This document shows, in pieces, positions 7,739-16,004 of a DNA stretch of 46,122 nucleotides. Below the pieces are notes generated by a model that was not told the DNA's origin, did not search any database, and worked only from the letters and a program-made list of their open reading frames with translations. Source of the stretch: UBA6921 sp031363085 (GTDB lineage: Bacteria; Pseudomonadota; Gammaproteobacteria; SG8-11); the NCBI GenBank assembly GCA_031363085.1, contig JANLTU010000113.1, forward strand, positions 1 to 46,122, written 5' to 3'. Both the position numbers and the translations under genes were made by a program. Position 1 is the first letter of the stretch. Every line of letters begins with the position of its first letter.

Positions 7739-8938
7739 ATGCGCCTAAACGACTTCCAGTTTCTCGCTCTGGGCGCCATCCGTGCACAACGCATGCGCAG
7801 TATTCTTACCGCGCTTGGCATCGCGGTGGGTATCGCGGCGGTGGTGTTGTTGACCTCCATTGGCGAAGGCATCCATCGTTTTGTATTGGCCGAGTTCACG
7901 CAATTCGGTACCAACATCATCGGCATTCAACCGGGTAAATCGTCGACCCACGGTGGATCGGTGGGGGTATTCGGTTCGGTACGACCGCTGACAGTGAGCG
8001 ACGGTGAAGCGTTGCGACAGATTCCCTATGTCACCGCGATGGTGCCCGTGGTGCAGGGCAACGTGGAAGTGGAAGCCGATGGCAAGACGCGGCGCGCGAC
8101 GGTTTATGGCACCAACGGCGATTTCCCCGGTGCTTTTACCATCCGCGTCGGTAGCGGCGCGTTTTTGCCTGCGAACGACGCCGGTGCAGAGCGCGCGTTC
8201 GCCGTGCTAGGCAGCAAGCTGCGCCAGGAATTGTTCGGCTCCAACAGTCCGTTAGGTGCGCGTATTCGCATCGGCGGCGCACGTTTTTTGGTGGTCGGCG
8301 TGATGGAGTCGAAGGGGCAGGTGCTGGGTTTTGATCTCGACGACACCGTGTACATTCCGGTGGTGCGTGCGCTGGAGCTGTTCAACCGCAACGGTGTGAT
8401 GGAGGTGCACTTGGCGTATTCCGCCGGTGCGCCGGTAGACGAAATCATCGCCGCGTCGAAACGTATTTTAACCGCACGCCACGGCGCCGAAGATTTTACT
8501 GTGACCACGCAGCAGCAGATGCTCGATGTGTTGGGGTCGGTGCTTGGCGTATTGACGTTTGCCGTTGGCGCGCTCGGCGGCATTTCGCTGCTGGTCGGTG
8601 CGGTCGGCATTCTCACCATCATGACCATCGCCGTGACCGAGCGCACTAGCGAGATCGGTTTGTTGCGCGCGTTGGGTGCCACGCGGGAGCAGATTCTGCT
8701 GTTATTTCTCGGTGAAGCCGTGGTGCTGGCGGCGCTCGGCGGCATGGCCGGTTTGCTTGTCGGTGCCGGGGGCGGACAGCTTTTGCATCTGGCCCTGCCC
8801 GCACTGCCGGTGCAAACGCCCTGGTCGTATGTCGTGGCGGCGGAGGCCATTGCCGCGAGCATTGGCTTGCTGGCAGGCGTGTTGCCGGCGCGACGCGCAG
8901 CGGGCCTGGACCCGGTGGTCGCACTGCGCACGGAATAG
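7739..8938 (+). CDS. ABC transporter permease, MacB/FtsX type (second copy)
   Basis: A 399-residue paralogue of the preceding permease with the same plan: an N-terminal helix with GIAVGIAAVVLLTSIGEG (residues 23-40), a periplasmic MacB-PCD domain, and three C-terminal helices containing RTSEIGLLRALGAT. The two permeases are alike along their whole length, which points to tandem duplication and a heterodimeric transporter. The ATG at 7739 lies four bases after the upstream stop; an in-frame start at 7706 inside the upstream gene is unlikely. This is the last gene of the export operon. Confidence 0.88.
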   Translation: MRLNDFQFLALGAIRAQRMRSILTALGIAVGIAAVVLLTSIGEGIHRFVLAEFTQFGTNIIGIQPGKSSTHGGSVGVFGSVRPLTVSDGEALRQIPYVTAMVPVVQGNVEVEADGKTRRATVYGTNGDFPGAFTIRVGSGAFLPANDAGAERAFAVLGSKLRQELFGSNSPLGARIRIGGARFLVVGVMESKGQVLGFDLDDTVYIPVVRALELFNRNGVMEVHLAYSAGAPVDEIIAASKRILTARHGAEDFTVTTQQQMLDVLGSVLGVLTFAVGALGGISLLVGAVGILTIMTIAVTERTSEIGLLRALGATREQILLLFLGEAVVLAALGGMAGLLVGAGGGQLLHLALPALPVQTPWSYVVAAEAIAASIGLLAGVLPARRAAGLDPVVALRTE

Positions 8939-9236
8939 CTGAAATCGGTCACAGCGCATAAATGCCAACTGGGTCGGACTGCCCCTGATTGCTTGATTCC
9001 TATCACAGTCGTTTCAATTTGCTCCAGTGTAAATTCAGAACCGCGTAGTAGGGCGGTGTTGTGCATGTGGAGTGTTAGTGCACCGCTTCTGCCGCAGGGA
9101 AATGTAGTGGTTCACTTCACCCAAAGGCTTACATGAAAGCGCCGTTTCATTGGTAATCCTGGTGGCGAAATGGACAAGGAGTTCGAGAGTTGGGCATGTG
9201 GCCCATGTGATTTTCGATTCCCAAGAGGATAATTTT
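8939..9236. other. 298-bp intergenic region without a recognisable gene
   Basis: Between the permease operon and the membrane protein I see no plausible gene on either strand, no clear intrinsic terminator and no strong promoter hexamers. A long antisense frame across part of it is a shadow of the permease gene. The promoter of the downstream gene is presumably within the last 100 bp. Confidence 0.5.
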
Positions 9237-9791
9237 ATGAGCAAGGTGGAACGTGCAGTAGCAACCCCGATGGGGCCCATCGCGCGCGCAGCAATATTGC
9301 GCAACGCGGCGGTTAAGCGGCCCGCCCCGGTGCGTGTCGCGGCACCCAAGGTCAACGATGCCGACATGGCCCTGCACTACATGACTTTCGCCTGGTACCT
9401 GTTATTAATTGGCGCCTTGGTATTGCCCGCATTGATTTTTCTGTCGGCGCATCTTTACGACGCCATGCCCTGGGCACCCAATCTGGGTGCTTTTATTATC
9501 GCAGGCGGTGCATTGTTAATCGGCGTTGCGTTTCCGGCGGCGACTCAATACCGCAAGCTCAGCATCAAGGTGATGAATGAATATGCACGGTCTCGCCAGT
9601 TGCATGCGCCGAGCGTGAAAAAACTGACGCGCTTGATGTTCGTCGGCACCATCTGCGCGGAACTGCCGGCATTCGCCGGTCTGCTGTACTTCTTTATGAC
9701 GCGCGAAGCCATTGGCAGCCTGTTGCTGTGCGTCCCCGCCATCATCGTGATGTTAGTGCTGTACCGTCCCGGCGATCTGCGCTCCGTATAA
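9237..9791 (+). CDS. Small membrane protein of unknown function
   Basis: A 184-residue protein with a basic, Ala/Arg-rich N-terminal tail of about 45 residues, then four hydrophobic segments at roughly 50-72, 84-103, 131-153 and 158-176. It has no motif I recognise; the arrangement is that of a small inner-membrane protein. The ATG at 9237 is supported by AGAGGA seven bases upstream; the longer frame beginning at 9150 has no ribosome binding site. A strong hairpin overlaps its stop codon, so it appears to be a single-gene transcript. Confidence 0.65.
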   Translation: MSKVERAVATPMGPIARAAILRNAAVKRPAPVRVAAPKVNDADMALHYMTFAWYLLLIGALVLPALIFLSAHLYDAMPWAPNLGAFIIAGGALLIGVAFPAATQYRKLSIKVMNEYARSRQLHAPSVKKLTRLMFVGTICAELPAFAGLLYFFMTREAIGSLLLCVPAIIVMLVLYRPGDLRSV

Positions 9792-9818
9792 TAACGCGCC
9801 CCTTTCGGGCGCGTTATT
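9790..9818 (+). terminator. Rho-independent terminator after the membrane protein gene
   Basis: A perfect 12-bp stem (AATAACGCGCCC with its complement) around the loop CTTTC, overlapping the stop codon. The downstream arm ends in TTATT, giving a modest U tract. Confidence 0.75.
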
Positions 9819-9898
9819 CCTCTCAATTTTCCGCCATGCGTGTCATTGTTCGGTGAGTTATCATGTCCGCCGTTTTTGGATGAACGGCGCTTGCCTGA

Positions 9899-11434
9899 AT
9901 GAATGATGACTCCGCAACCCTGCAACGCCTGCGATTATTTCTGTGGCTTGCGATTGCCGTAAGTTTTTTCTTCAATTTATCCGCCGTTCCGCTATTTGAT
10001 GTCGACGAAGGCGCCTTCAGCGAAGCGACACGCGAGATGTTCGAGCGCGGCGATTTTATTTCACCTTACCTCAACGGCGCGCCGCGCTACGACAAACCGA
10101 TCCTGATTTACTGGCTGCAAGCCGCAAGCGTTGCGCTGTTGGGTTTCGAACCCTATGCGTTTCGTTTGCCGTCGGCCGTGGCCGCCAGCCTGTGGGTGTT
10201 GGCGGTAAGCGCGTTTGTGCGCAAAGCGCGCTCGCCACAATTGGGTTACTACGCTGGCATTGTCACCGCGCTGAGTCTGGCGATATCGGTGATCGGCAAG
10301 GCGGCAACCGCAGACGCGCTGTTGAATCTGTTTATCGCGGTGTCAATGTTCGCGGTGTATCTGTTTTATAAAGAACGTCACACGCGTTATTTGCTGCTGG
10401 CCTTCACGGCGATGGGTTTGGGTTTCCTCACCAAGGGGCCGATTGCGGTCTTGATTCCAGGTATTGTCAGCTTGTTGTTTTTTGCGCTGCGCGGCGAATG
10501 GCGTGCCTGGATTAAAGCGGTGACGTATCCGGGCGGGATTCTATTGTTCGTGGCGATTGCATTGCCGTGGTACCTGTTGCAATACCAAAAAGAAGGCCAA
10601 GCGTTTATCGAAGGATTTTTCTTTCATCACAACGTCGACCGCTTTCAAGGCTCGTTGGAGCAACACGGCGGCAGCCTGTTTTATTACCTGCCGGTGGTGG
10701 TGTTCGCGGTTTTGCCGTTCAGTGGCGTGTTATTCAAAGTTGCACTGCGCGGGCGCGAGCTGCTGCGCGAAGACCTGCGGCTGTATTGCGTGTTGTGGTT
10801 TGGATTTGTGTTGGTGTTTTTTTCGGTGTCGGGCACCAAGTTGCCGCACTACATGAACTACGGCCTCACCGGTTTGATTGTGTTGATCACGCTGTATTTG
10901 CCGGAACTCAAATCACGCTGGCTGACGTTGGTCCCCGCGTTGTTGCTGTTGGTGTTGCTGCTCGCGCTACCGCAGTTACTGGCCTACGGTGCGCAACACA
11001 GCAGCGATGTTTACCTGCGTGAACTGCTCAGCATCGCGCCGGATTATTTTGGTAACGTCTATCGTGGCGTGCTGGTGTTGTTTGTCGCCGTTATGGCCTA
11101 CCTGATGTCGACACATCGCTTCGCGCCCGCGCACAAGCTGTTTGCCGCCGGCCTGTTCAGCGTGGCCGCGATCTCCGGACTGCTGTTGCCGGTACTGGGT
11201 GAAATTTTACAACGCCCGATTCAGGAGGCTGCGCTGCTGGCGCGCAAAGAAAATTATACGGTCGTGATGTGGCACATGGATGCTCCAAGCTTCAGCGTCT
11301 ACGCGCAACGAGTAACGTTGCGGCGTACCCCGCAAGTCGGGGACGTGGTGTTGACAAAAGTAAAGTACTTGGGCGAATTGCCCAACCATGTAGTGCTCTA
11401 CAGCAAAAATGGCATCGCGTTGGTTAAGTATTGA
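9899..11434 (+). CDS. GT39-family (ArnT-like) membrane glycosyltransferase
   Basis: A 511-residue polytopic protein of the ArnT/PMT family, which transfers a sugar from a polyprenyl-phosphate carrier to an acceptor such as lipid A or a protein on the periplasmic side of the inner membrane. The first periplasmic loop has the acidic motif DVDEGAFSEATREM (about 36-49) that contains the catalytic carboxylates, then a KPILIYWLQ block (64-72). About ten to twelve hydrophobic segments follow, and the C-terminal 100 residues form a soluble domain. It is a single gene: a terminator lies 80 bp upstream, the convergent mfd gene lies 105 bp downstream, and no aminoarabinose synthesis genes are nearby, so lipid A modification is only one possibility. 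Confidence 0.82.
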   Translation: MNDDSATLQRLRLFLWLAIAVSFFFNLSAVPLFDVDEGAFSEATREMFERGDFISPYLNGAPRYDKPILIYWLQAASVALLGFEPYAFRLPSAVAASLWVLAVSAFVRKARSPQLGYYAGIVTALSLAISVIGKAATADALLNLFIAVSMFAVYLFYKERHTRYLLLAFTAMGLGFLTKGPIAVLIPGIVSLLFFALRGEWRAWIKAVTYPGGILLFVAIALPWYLLQYQKEGQAFIEGFFFHHNVDRFQGSLEQHGGSLFYYLPVVVFAVLPFSGVLFKVALRGRELLREDLRLYCVLWFGFVLVFFSVSGTKLPHYMNYGLTGLIVLITLYLPELKSRWLTLVPALLLLVLLLALPQLLAYGAQHSSDVYLRELLSIAPDYFGNVYRGVLVLFVAVMAYLMSTHRFAPAHKLFAAGLFSVAAISGLLLPVLGEILQRPIQEAALLARKENYTVVMWHMDAPSFSVYAQRVTLRRTPQVGDVVLTKVKYLGELPNHVVLYSKNGIALVKY

Positions 11435-11539
11435 TGGGTAAGTTACGCATGGCTTGCTGTCCCCGTTTTGGAAACCCCCCGTCCCTACGCTCTGTTCGCC
11501 TCCGGCTGACCGTCGCTCCTAACAATCCTAAACAGGCTC

Positions 11540-14500
11540 TCACGTTGTCAAAACATCGAGCAACTGTTCGACAGCGGTAAAACGCGCATTCGCATCCGGT
11601 AGTTCTTTCACCACGCGCAGTTTTTCATTGCCGTCGAGTTTGTAGGTCTTGGGTTGTTTTTGAATCAGCGTGATGATTTTCATCGGGTCGATGTTGGGCT
11701 GCGGATTAAATAGTAAACGTCCGCCCCCGGCGCCGAATTCGATTTTGCGCAGGCCCAGTGGCGTGGCTTTGAGTTTAAGTTCGGTGATGCGGAACAGGTT
11801 TTTCGCGTTGTCGGGCAGCAGACCGAAGCGGTCGATCATCTCAACTTGCAGTTCGCGTAGCTCGTCGTGTGTGGGTGCGCCGGCGATGCGTTTGTACATG
11901 ATCAGGCGCGCGTGCACGTCGGGCAGGTAATCGTCGGGGATTAGCGCGGGTACGCCCAGGTCGATTTCCGCGCCGTGGTCGAGCGGGCGGTCAAGCTCCG
12001 GTTGTTTACCGGCTTTCAACGCGCGCACCGCGCGTTCAAGCAATTCCACGTACATGCTGTAGCCGATCTCGTGCATCTGGCCGCTTTGATCTTCGCCCAG
12101 TAATTCGCCTGCGCCGCGAATTTCCAGATCATGCGTCGCGAGCGTGAAGCCGGTGCCCAAATCGTGGATCGACTCGATGGCTTCCAGACGTTTGATCGCG
12201 TCGGCGCTGATGGCCGCGCGCGGTGGAATGATCAGGTAGGCATAGGCTTGGTGATGCGAGCGGCCGACGCGGCCGCGCAACTGGTAAAGCTGCGCCAAAC
12301 CAAAGCGGTCGGCGCGGTGCACGATCAAGGTGTTGGCGTTGGGCACGTCGATGCCGGTTTCAATGATGGTGGTGCAGACCAAAATATTGAAGCGCTGGTG
12401 ATAAAAGTCAAGCATGGCACGTTCGAGATCGCGTTCGTGCATCTGGCCATGTGCCACGCGCACCGTGGCTTCAGGCACCAGGGCTTCAACATCGCGCGCA
12501 GTTTTTTCGATAGTCTCGACATCGTTGTGCAGGAAATACACCTGACCGCCGCGTTTGATTTCGCGCTGACAGGATTCCTGAATTAGTGTGTCGTTCCACT
12601 GGGTGATGAAGGTTTTGATCGCCAAGCGACGCGCCGGCGGCGTGGCGATGATGGACAAGTCGCGCATGCCGGACAGCGACATATTGAGCGTGCGCGGTAT
12701 CGGCGTGGCGGTGAGCGTGAGCACGTCGACTTCGGCGCGCAGCGCCTTGAAACGCTCTTTCTGGCGTACGCCGAAGCGGTGTTCTTCGTCGATGATCACC
12801 AAGCCCAGTTCCTTGAATTTAATGCCGGCTTGAATCAGTTTATGCGTGCCGATGATAATGTCGACCGTGCCCGCGTCGAGGCCCTTGATGACCACGTCCT
12901 GCTCTTTTTTGGAGCTGAAGCGTGACACGCTCTCGACGCGGAACGGCCAGTCGGAAAAGCGATCTTTAAAGGTTTGGTAATGCTGCTGCGCCAGCAGCGT
13001 GGTCGGCACCAGAATCGCGACTTGTTTGCCTGCCTGCACGGCGATGAACGCGGCGCGCAACGCGACTTCGGTTTTGCCGAAGCCGACATCGCCGCACACC
13101 AGCCGGTCCATCGGCTTGGCTTTTTGCATGTCGGCAAGCACTGCGAGAATGGCTTCTTCTTGATCGGGTGTTTCTTCGAACGGAAAGCCTGCCGCGAACG
13201 CGCGGTAATGTTCGTCGACCGGATAGGCGTAGCCCTGACGCGCTTCGCGGCGCGCATAAATTTCCAACAGCTCGGCGGCCACGTCGCGCACTTGCTCGGC
13301 AGCTTTGCGTTTGGCTTTTTCCCACTGGCCGCTGCCCAGTTTATGCAGCGGCGCGTGCTCGGGTGACATGCCGGTGTAGCGGCTGATCAGATGCAGCGAC
13401 GACACCGGCACGTAGAGTTTGTCGCCGCCTGCGTATTCAAGCGCGAGGAACTCGGTCTCGACGTTTCCCAGGTTGAGTTTCTGCAAACCCAGGTAACGGC
13501 CGACGCCGTGGTCTTCGTGCACCACCGGCGCGCCCAGTGTGAGTTCGGCCAGACTGCTGAAGACCGCTTCGGTATCGCGGCCGCGTTTTTTGCGGCGGCG
13601 CCGTTGCATGGCGTGCTCGCCGAACAATTGCGTTTCGGCGATGACGGCGAGCGACGGTTGTTCGAGCAGCAGCCCTTGTTCCAGCGGCGCAACGGTCAAG
13701 CCCAGGCGCGCATGGCTGGCCGCGAAGGCCGGCCAGTCGTCGAAGGTGGCCGGATGCAGATCGCAGCCGCGCAACAATTCCAGCAAGGTTTCACGTCGCC
13801 CGGTAGTTTCGGCCGCGAATAACACGCGTCCGGAAAACCCGGCGATAAATTGTTTCAGCGCATCGGTCGGATGCGCGGCACGCACATCCAGCGTCAGGTG
13901 GGTGGGCGCACCGGTGGCGTAATTGATGCTGCTCGTCTGCTGTTCATCGAGGGCGAAATGTTGCATGCGCACGCGCGGAAAACGTTTGAACAGTCCGAAT
14001 ACTTCATTGGCTTGCAGAAACATCTGCGTGGGCGGCAGCAGCGGGCGGTCGAGGTTGTGACGGTGCTGCTCGTAACGCTGATTCACCGTGCTCCAAAATC
14101 CTTCTGCGGCGTCTTCGCTGCCGTCGGTGGACACGAGCAAACTGTTTTGCGGCAGGTAGTCGAACAGCGTGCTGGTGCTTTCGAAAAACAACGGCAAGTA
14201 ATACTCGATGCCCGCCGGCGCCAGACCTTTACCGACGTCGCGGTAGAGCGCGTTTTTCAGCACCTCAACGTCGAACGCCACACGGAAGTTGTGGCGGAAG
14301 CGCGCAATCGCCGCTTCGTCCAACGGCACTTCGCGTGCCGGTAACAGGCGCAGGTTCTTGACTTTATCCAGCGAGCGCTGCGTCTCGGGATCGAAGCTGC
14401 GGATGCTTTCGATTTCATCGCCGAATAAATCAATGCGATACGGCGTCGCTGTGCCCATTGGAAACAAATCGAGCAGATTGCCGCGCACCGCGAATTCGCC

Positions 14501-15004
14501 ATGCTCGTAGACGGTCGACACACACTGGTAACCGGCGGCTTCCAGGCGCGCGCGCATCTTGGCCATGTCCAGTGTCTGGCCGACGTCGAGCATCAAGCTG
14601 TGACGGTCGAGAAACTCGCGCGGCGCGAGCCGCGTCATCAATGTGGTGATCGGCACGATCAGCACACCACGTTGTAATTGCGGCAACTGGTAGAGCGCAG
14701 CAAGACGCTCGGAAATAATGTCTTGATGTGGCGAGAACGCGTCGTAGGGCAGCGTTTCCCAATCGGGAAAACTCAGCACCGGCAGGTCGGCCTGCTTGCC
14801 GAGGTAGAAGCGCAGCTCGTAGTCCAGCCGATTGGCCGTGAGCGTATCCGCTGTGACTGCCACCAGCGGCCCACTCTGCGCGCGCGCCGTGTTGGCGAGA
14901 ATTAAACCATAGCTGCTGCCATACAGCCGCCCCCAGTGCGTCACGTCGCCGGGCTTAGAACTGAAATGTGGTTGCAATGGGGTGCGTGTGGGCGTGTCGG
15001 TCAT
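11540..15004 (-). CDS. mfd: Transcription-repair coupling factor Mfd
   Basis: A 1154-residue ATPase that removes RNA polymerase stalled at DNA lesions and recruits UvrA. It shows the full Mfd domain series: an N-terminal UvrB-homology region, the RNA-polymerase-interaction domain with the family motif VHEDHGVGRYLGL, helicase motif I CGDVGFGKTEVA, motif II IIDEEHRFG, motif III TATPIPRT, motif VI QLRGRVGRS, and the C-terminal TRCF domain. I start it at the ATG at 15004 (MTDTPTRTPL), which gives the usual length near 1150 residues; the open frame extends upstream to 15130 but adds 42 atypical residues with no ribosome binding site. The gene converges with the GT39 gene. Confidence 0.95.
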   Translation of the reverse strand: MTDTPTRTPLQPHFSSKPGDVTHWGRLYGSSYGLILANTARAQSGPLVAVTADTLTANRLDYELRFYLGKQADLPVLSFPDWETLPYDAFSPHQDIISERLAALYQLPQLQRGVLIVPITTLMTRLAPREFLDRHSLMLDVGQTLDMAKMRARLEAAGYQCVSTVYEHGEFAVRGNLLDLFPMGTATPYRIDLFGDEIESIRSFDPETQRSLDKVKNLRLLPAREVPLDEAAIARFRHNFRVAFDVEVLKNALYRDVGKGLAPAGIEYYLPLFFESTSTLFDYLPQNSLLVSTDGSEDAAEGFWSTVNQRYEQHRHNLDRPLLPPTQMFLQANEVFGLFKRFPRVRMQHFALDEQQTSSINYATGAPTHLTLDVRAAHPTDALKQFIAGFSGRVLFAAETTGRRETLLELLRGCDLHPATFDDWPAFAASHARLGLTVAPLEQGLLLEQPSLAVIAETQLFGEHAMQRRRRKKRGRDTEAVFSSLAELTLGAPVVHEDHGVGRYLGLQKLNLGNVETEFLALEYAGGDKLYVPVSSLHLISRYTGMSPEHAPLHKLGSGQWEKAKRKAAEQVRDVAAELLEIYARREARQGYAYPVDEHYRAFAAGFPFEETPDQEEAILAVLADMQKAKPMDRLVCGDVGFGKTEVALRAAFIAVQAGKQVAILVPTTLLAQQHYQTFKDRFSDWPFRVESVSRFSSKKEQDVVIKGLDAGTVDIIIGTHKLIQAGIKFKELGLVIIDEEHRFGVRQKERFKALRAEVDVLTLTATPIPRTLNMSLSGMRDLSIIATPPARRLAIKTFITQWNDTLIQESCQREIKRGGQVYFLHNDVETIEKTARDVEALVPEATVRVAHGQMHERDLERAMLDFYHQRFNILVCTTIIETGIDVPNANTLIVHRADRFGLAQLYQLRGRVGRSHHQAYAYLIIPPRAAISADAIKRLEAIESIHDLGTGFTLATHDLEIRGAGELLGEDQSGQMHEIGYSMYVELLERAVRALKAGKQPELDRPLDHGAEIDLGVPALIPDDYLPDVHARLIMYKRIAGAPTHDELRELQVEMIDRFGLLPDNAKNLFRITELKLKATPLGLRKIEFGAGGGRLLFNPQPNIDPMKIITLIQKQPKTYKLDGNEKLRVVKELPDANARFTAVEQLLDVLTT

Positions 15005-15123
15005 CAGCTTGTAAAAACAATAAAGATCAGCGGGCCGGTATTCTAACAGTCTGCGGGGCGTAGGTGGCGTGCAAATAAACGGCGGATAAATGGAGATGGC
15101 GTCCACTATTGACGACCGACCAC

Positions 15124-15149
15124 ACTGCACTGGAACTGCTAATGGTGGA
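15124..15149. repeat. 26-bp direct repeat, copy 1 (possible att-like site)
   Basis: This copy begins ACTGCACTGGAACTGC and matches 15686-15711 with one mismatch (C15128 against T15690). It lies exactly at the truncated 5' edge of the higB remnant, 562 bp from the second copy. Confidence 0.75.
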
Positions 15150-15288
15150 ACGTCTGAAGGGTGATCGCAAGGGACAGCACAACATCAGAATCAATGACCA
15201 GTGGCGTATCTGCTTCGTGTGGAAAGAAGGCGACGCCTACGACGTTGAGATTGTGGATTACCACGAGAAGAGAGGCACTCGACCATGA
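15142..15288 (+). pseudogene. higB: 5'-truncated higB-type toxin remnant
   Basis: The frame starting at ATG 15142 encodes 48 residues (MVERLKGDRKG...HEKRGTRP). From Glu-Arg-Leu-Lys-Gly-Asp-Arg onward it matches the C-terminal half of HigB/RelE-superfamily toxins, including the RINDQWRICF core and the DVEIVDYH end. The usual N-terminal half (about 45 residues) is absent: homology stops at the end of the 26-bp direct repeat. The stop codon overlaps the higA start by four bases, the normal higBA arrangement, so the 3' part is undisturbed. The fragment lacks the first half of the ribonuclease fold and is probably inactive; a leaderless short protein cannot be ruled out. Confidence 0.75.
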
Positions 15289-15569
15289 AGAAACTCGCAA
15301 ATGTTCATCCCGGTGAAGTCTTGCTGAAAGACTTTCTCGAACCGATGGAGATTAGCCAAAACGCGCTCGCCCGCGTGATCGATGTTCCGCCGCGCCGAGT
15401 GAATGAAATTGTGCTGGGTAAATGTGCAATCACGGCCGACACGGCGTTACGTTTTGCGCGTGCATTCGGCACGTCGGAACAGTTCTGGATGGGGTTGCAG
15501 GCGGACTACAATCTTGAGGAGGCCCGCAATCTAGTGGACGTGGATCAAATTCAGCCGATAGCGGCATAG
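15285..15569 (+). CDS. higA: HigA-type antitoxin
   Basis: A 94-residue XRE-family helix-turn-helix protein, the antidote and autorepressor of a type II toxin-antitoxin pair. It opens with the HigA-specific NVHPGEVLLKDFLEPM (residues 5-20), followed by the HTH (SQNALARVIDVPPRRVNEIV) and the TALRFARAFGTSEQFWMGLQ block typical of the HigA addiction-module family. Its start overlaps the truncated higB. It is intact and could now serve as an orphan antitoxin able to neutralise related toxins. A terminator follows 80 bp downstream. Confidence 0.9.
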   Translation: MKKLANVHPGEVLLKDFLEPMEISQNALARVIDVPPRRVNEIVLGKCAITADTALRFARAFGTSEQFWMGLQADYNLEEARNLVDVDQIQPIAA

Positions 15570-15650
15570 CAGCGACACTTAACTACTACATCAACGATCT
15601 TGCTGGGCGGCAGTCTGTAGATGCAACAAGCAAAATAAGCAGAGAACGTG

Positions 15651-15674
15651 AGTCCGCAACTGAGCGGGCTTTTT
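15651..15674 (+). terminator. Rho-independent terminator after higA
   Basis: AGTCCGC at 15651-15657 pairs with GCGGGCT at 15664-15670 (one G-U pair) around AACTGA, with a run of five T ending at 15674. It separates the higA transcript from the oppositely oriented tRNA gene. Confidence 0.75.
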
Positions 15675-15685
15675 GACTTTATCGG

Positions 15686-15711
15686 ACTGTACTGGAACTG
15701 CTAATGGTGGA
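15686..15711. repeat. 26-bp direct repeat, copy 2, covering the tRNA-Ala 3' end
   Basis: This copy begins ACTGTACTGGAACTGC and equals 15124-15149 except for one base. Its last seven bases (15705-15711) are the 3' end of the tRNA-Ala gene including CCA; the other 19 bases lie just downstream of the tRNA. The arrangement resembles an attachment-site pair left by an integrative element. Confidence 0.75.
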
Positions 15712-15780
15712 GCGGAGGAGGATCGAACTCCCGACCTCTGCATTGCGAACGCAGCGCTCTCCCAGCTGAGCTACCGCCCC
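15705..15780 (-). tRNA. tRNA-Ala (anticodon CGC)
   Basis: Read on the minus strand this is a full 76-nt cloverleaf. The acceptor GGGGCGG pairs with CCGCTCC and includes the G3-U70 wobble that identifies alanine tRNAs. The D arm has GCTC/GAGC, the anticodon stem CTGCG/TGCAG carries the loop TTCGCAA with anticodon CGC (reads GCG), the T arm has GGGAG-TTCGATC-CTCCT, and the 3' end is ACCA with CCA encoded in the DNA. Confidence 0.95.
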
Positions 15781-15971
15781 ACTTAAGGCAATCGTACGAC
15801 TTCACCTGAACGCGGCTTGAACAGTTAAGGCCGTGTCAGGCGCGCGAATTGTAGCATCGTATTTTGCGCTATAGCTACCGTCACCACGACCGCTATATGT
15901 AGGTGTTACGAACACGTTGTTGCGTACCGCGATGCGCGTTGCGTGTGTAAGGTTTCGCAGCGAACAGCGAC

Positions 15972-15977
15972 TATACT
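15972..15977 (+). promoter_or_regulatory. Candidate -10 element upstream of the Pit/ars operon
   Basis: TATACT lies 27 bp before the proposed start of the Pit-family gene. I do not see a good -35 at the right distance, so the site may depend on an activator. No ArsR-type operator palindrome was recognised in 15781-16004. Confidence 0.3.
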
Positions 15978-16004
15978 TCGTGTTGCGTGCGCGGAGAGAG
16001 GATA

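Noticed and set aside
8104..9066. Antisense open frame (320 codons) opposite the second permease
   Set aside because: It mirrors the permease codons (Ser, Thr, Ala and Pro-rich product without motifs). The permease frame has clear family signatures.
15005..15123. Extended N-terminus for Mfd and a longer upstream higB frame
   Set aside because: The extra 42 Mfd residues have no similarity to the family and no ribosome binding site; the higB frame is open back to 15079, but the translated residues do not resemble HigB.
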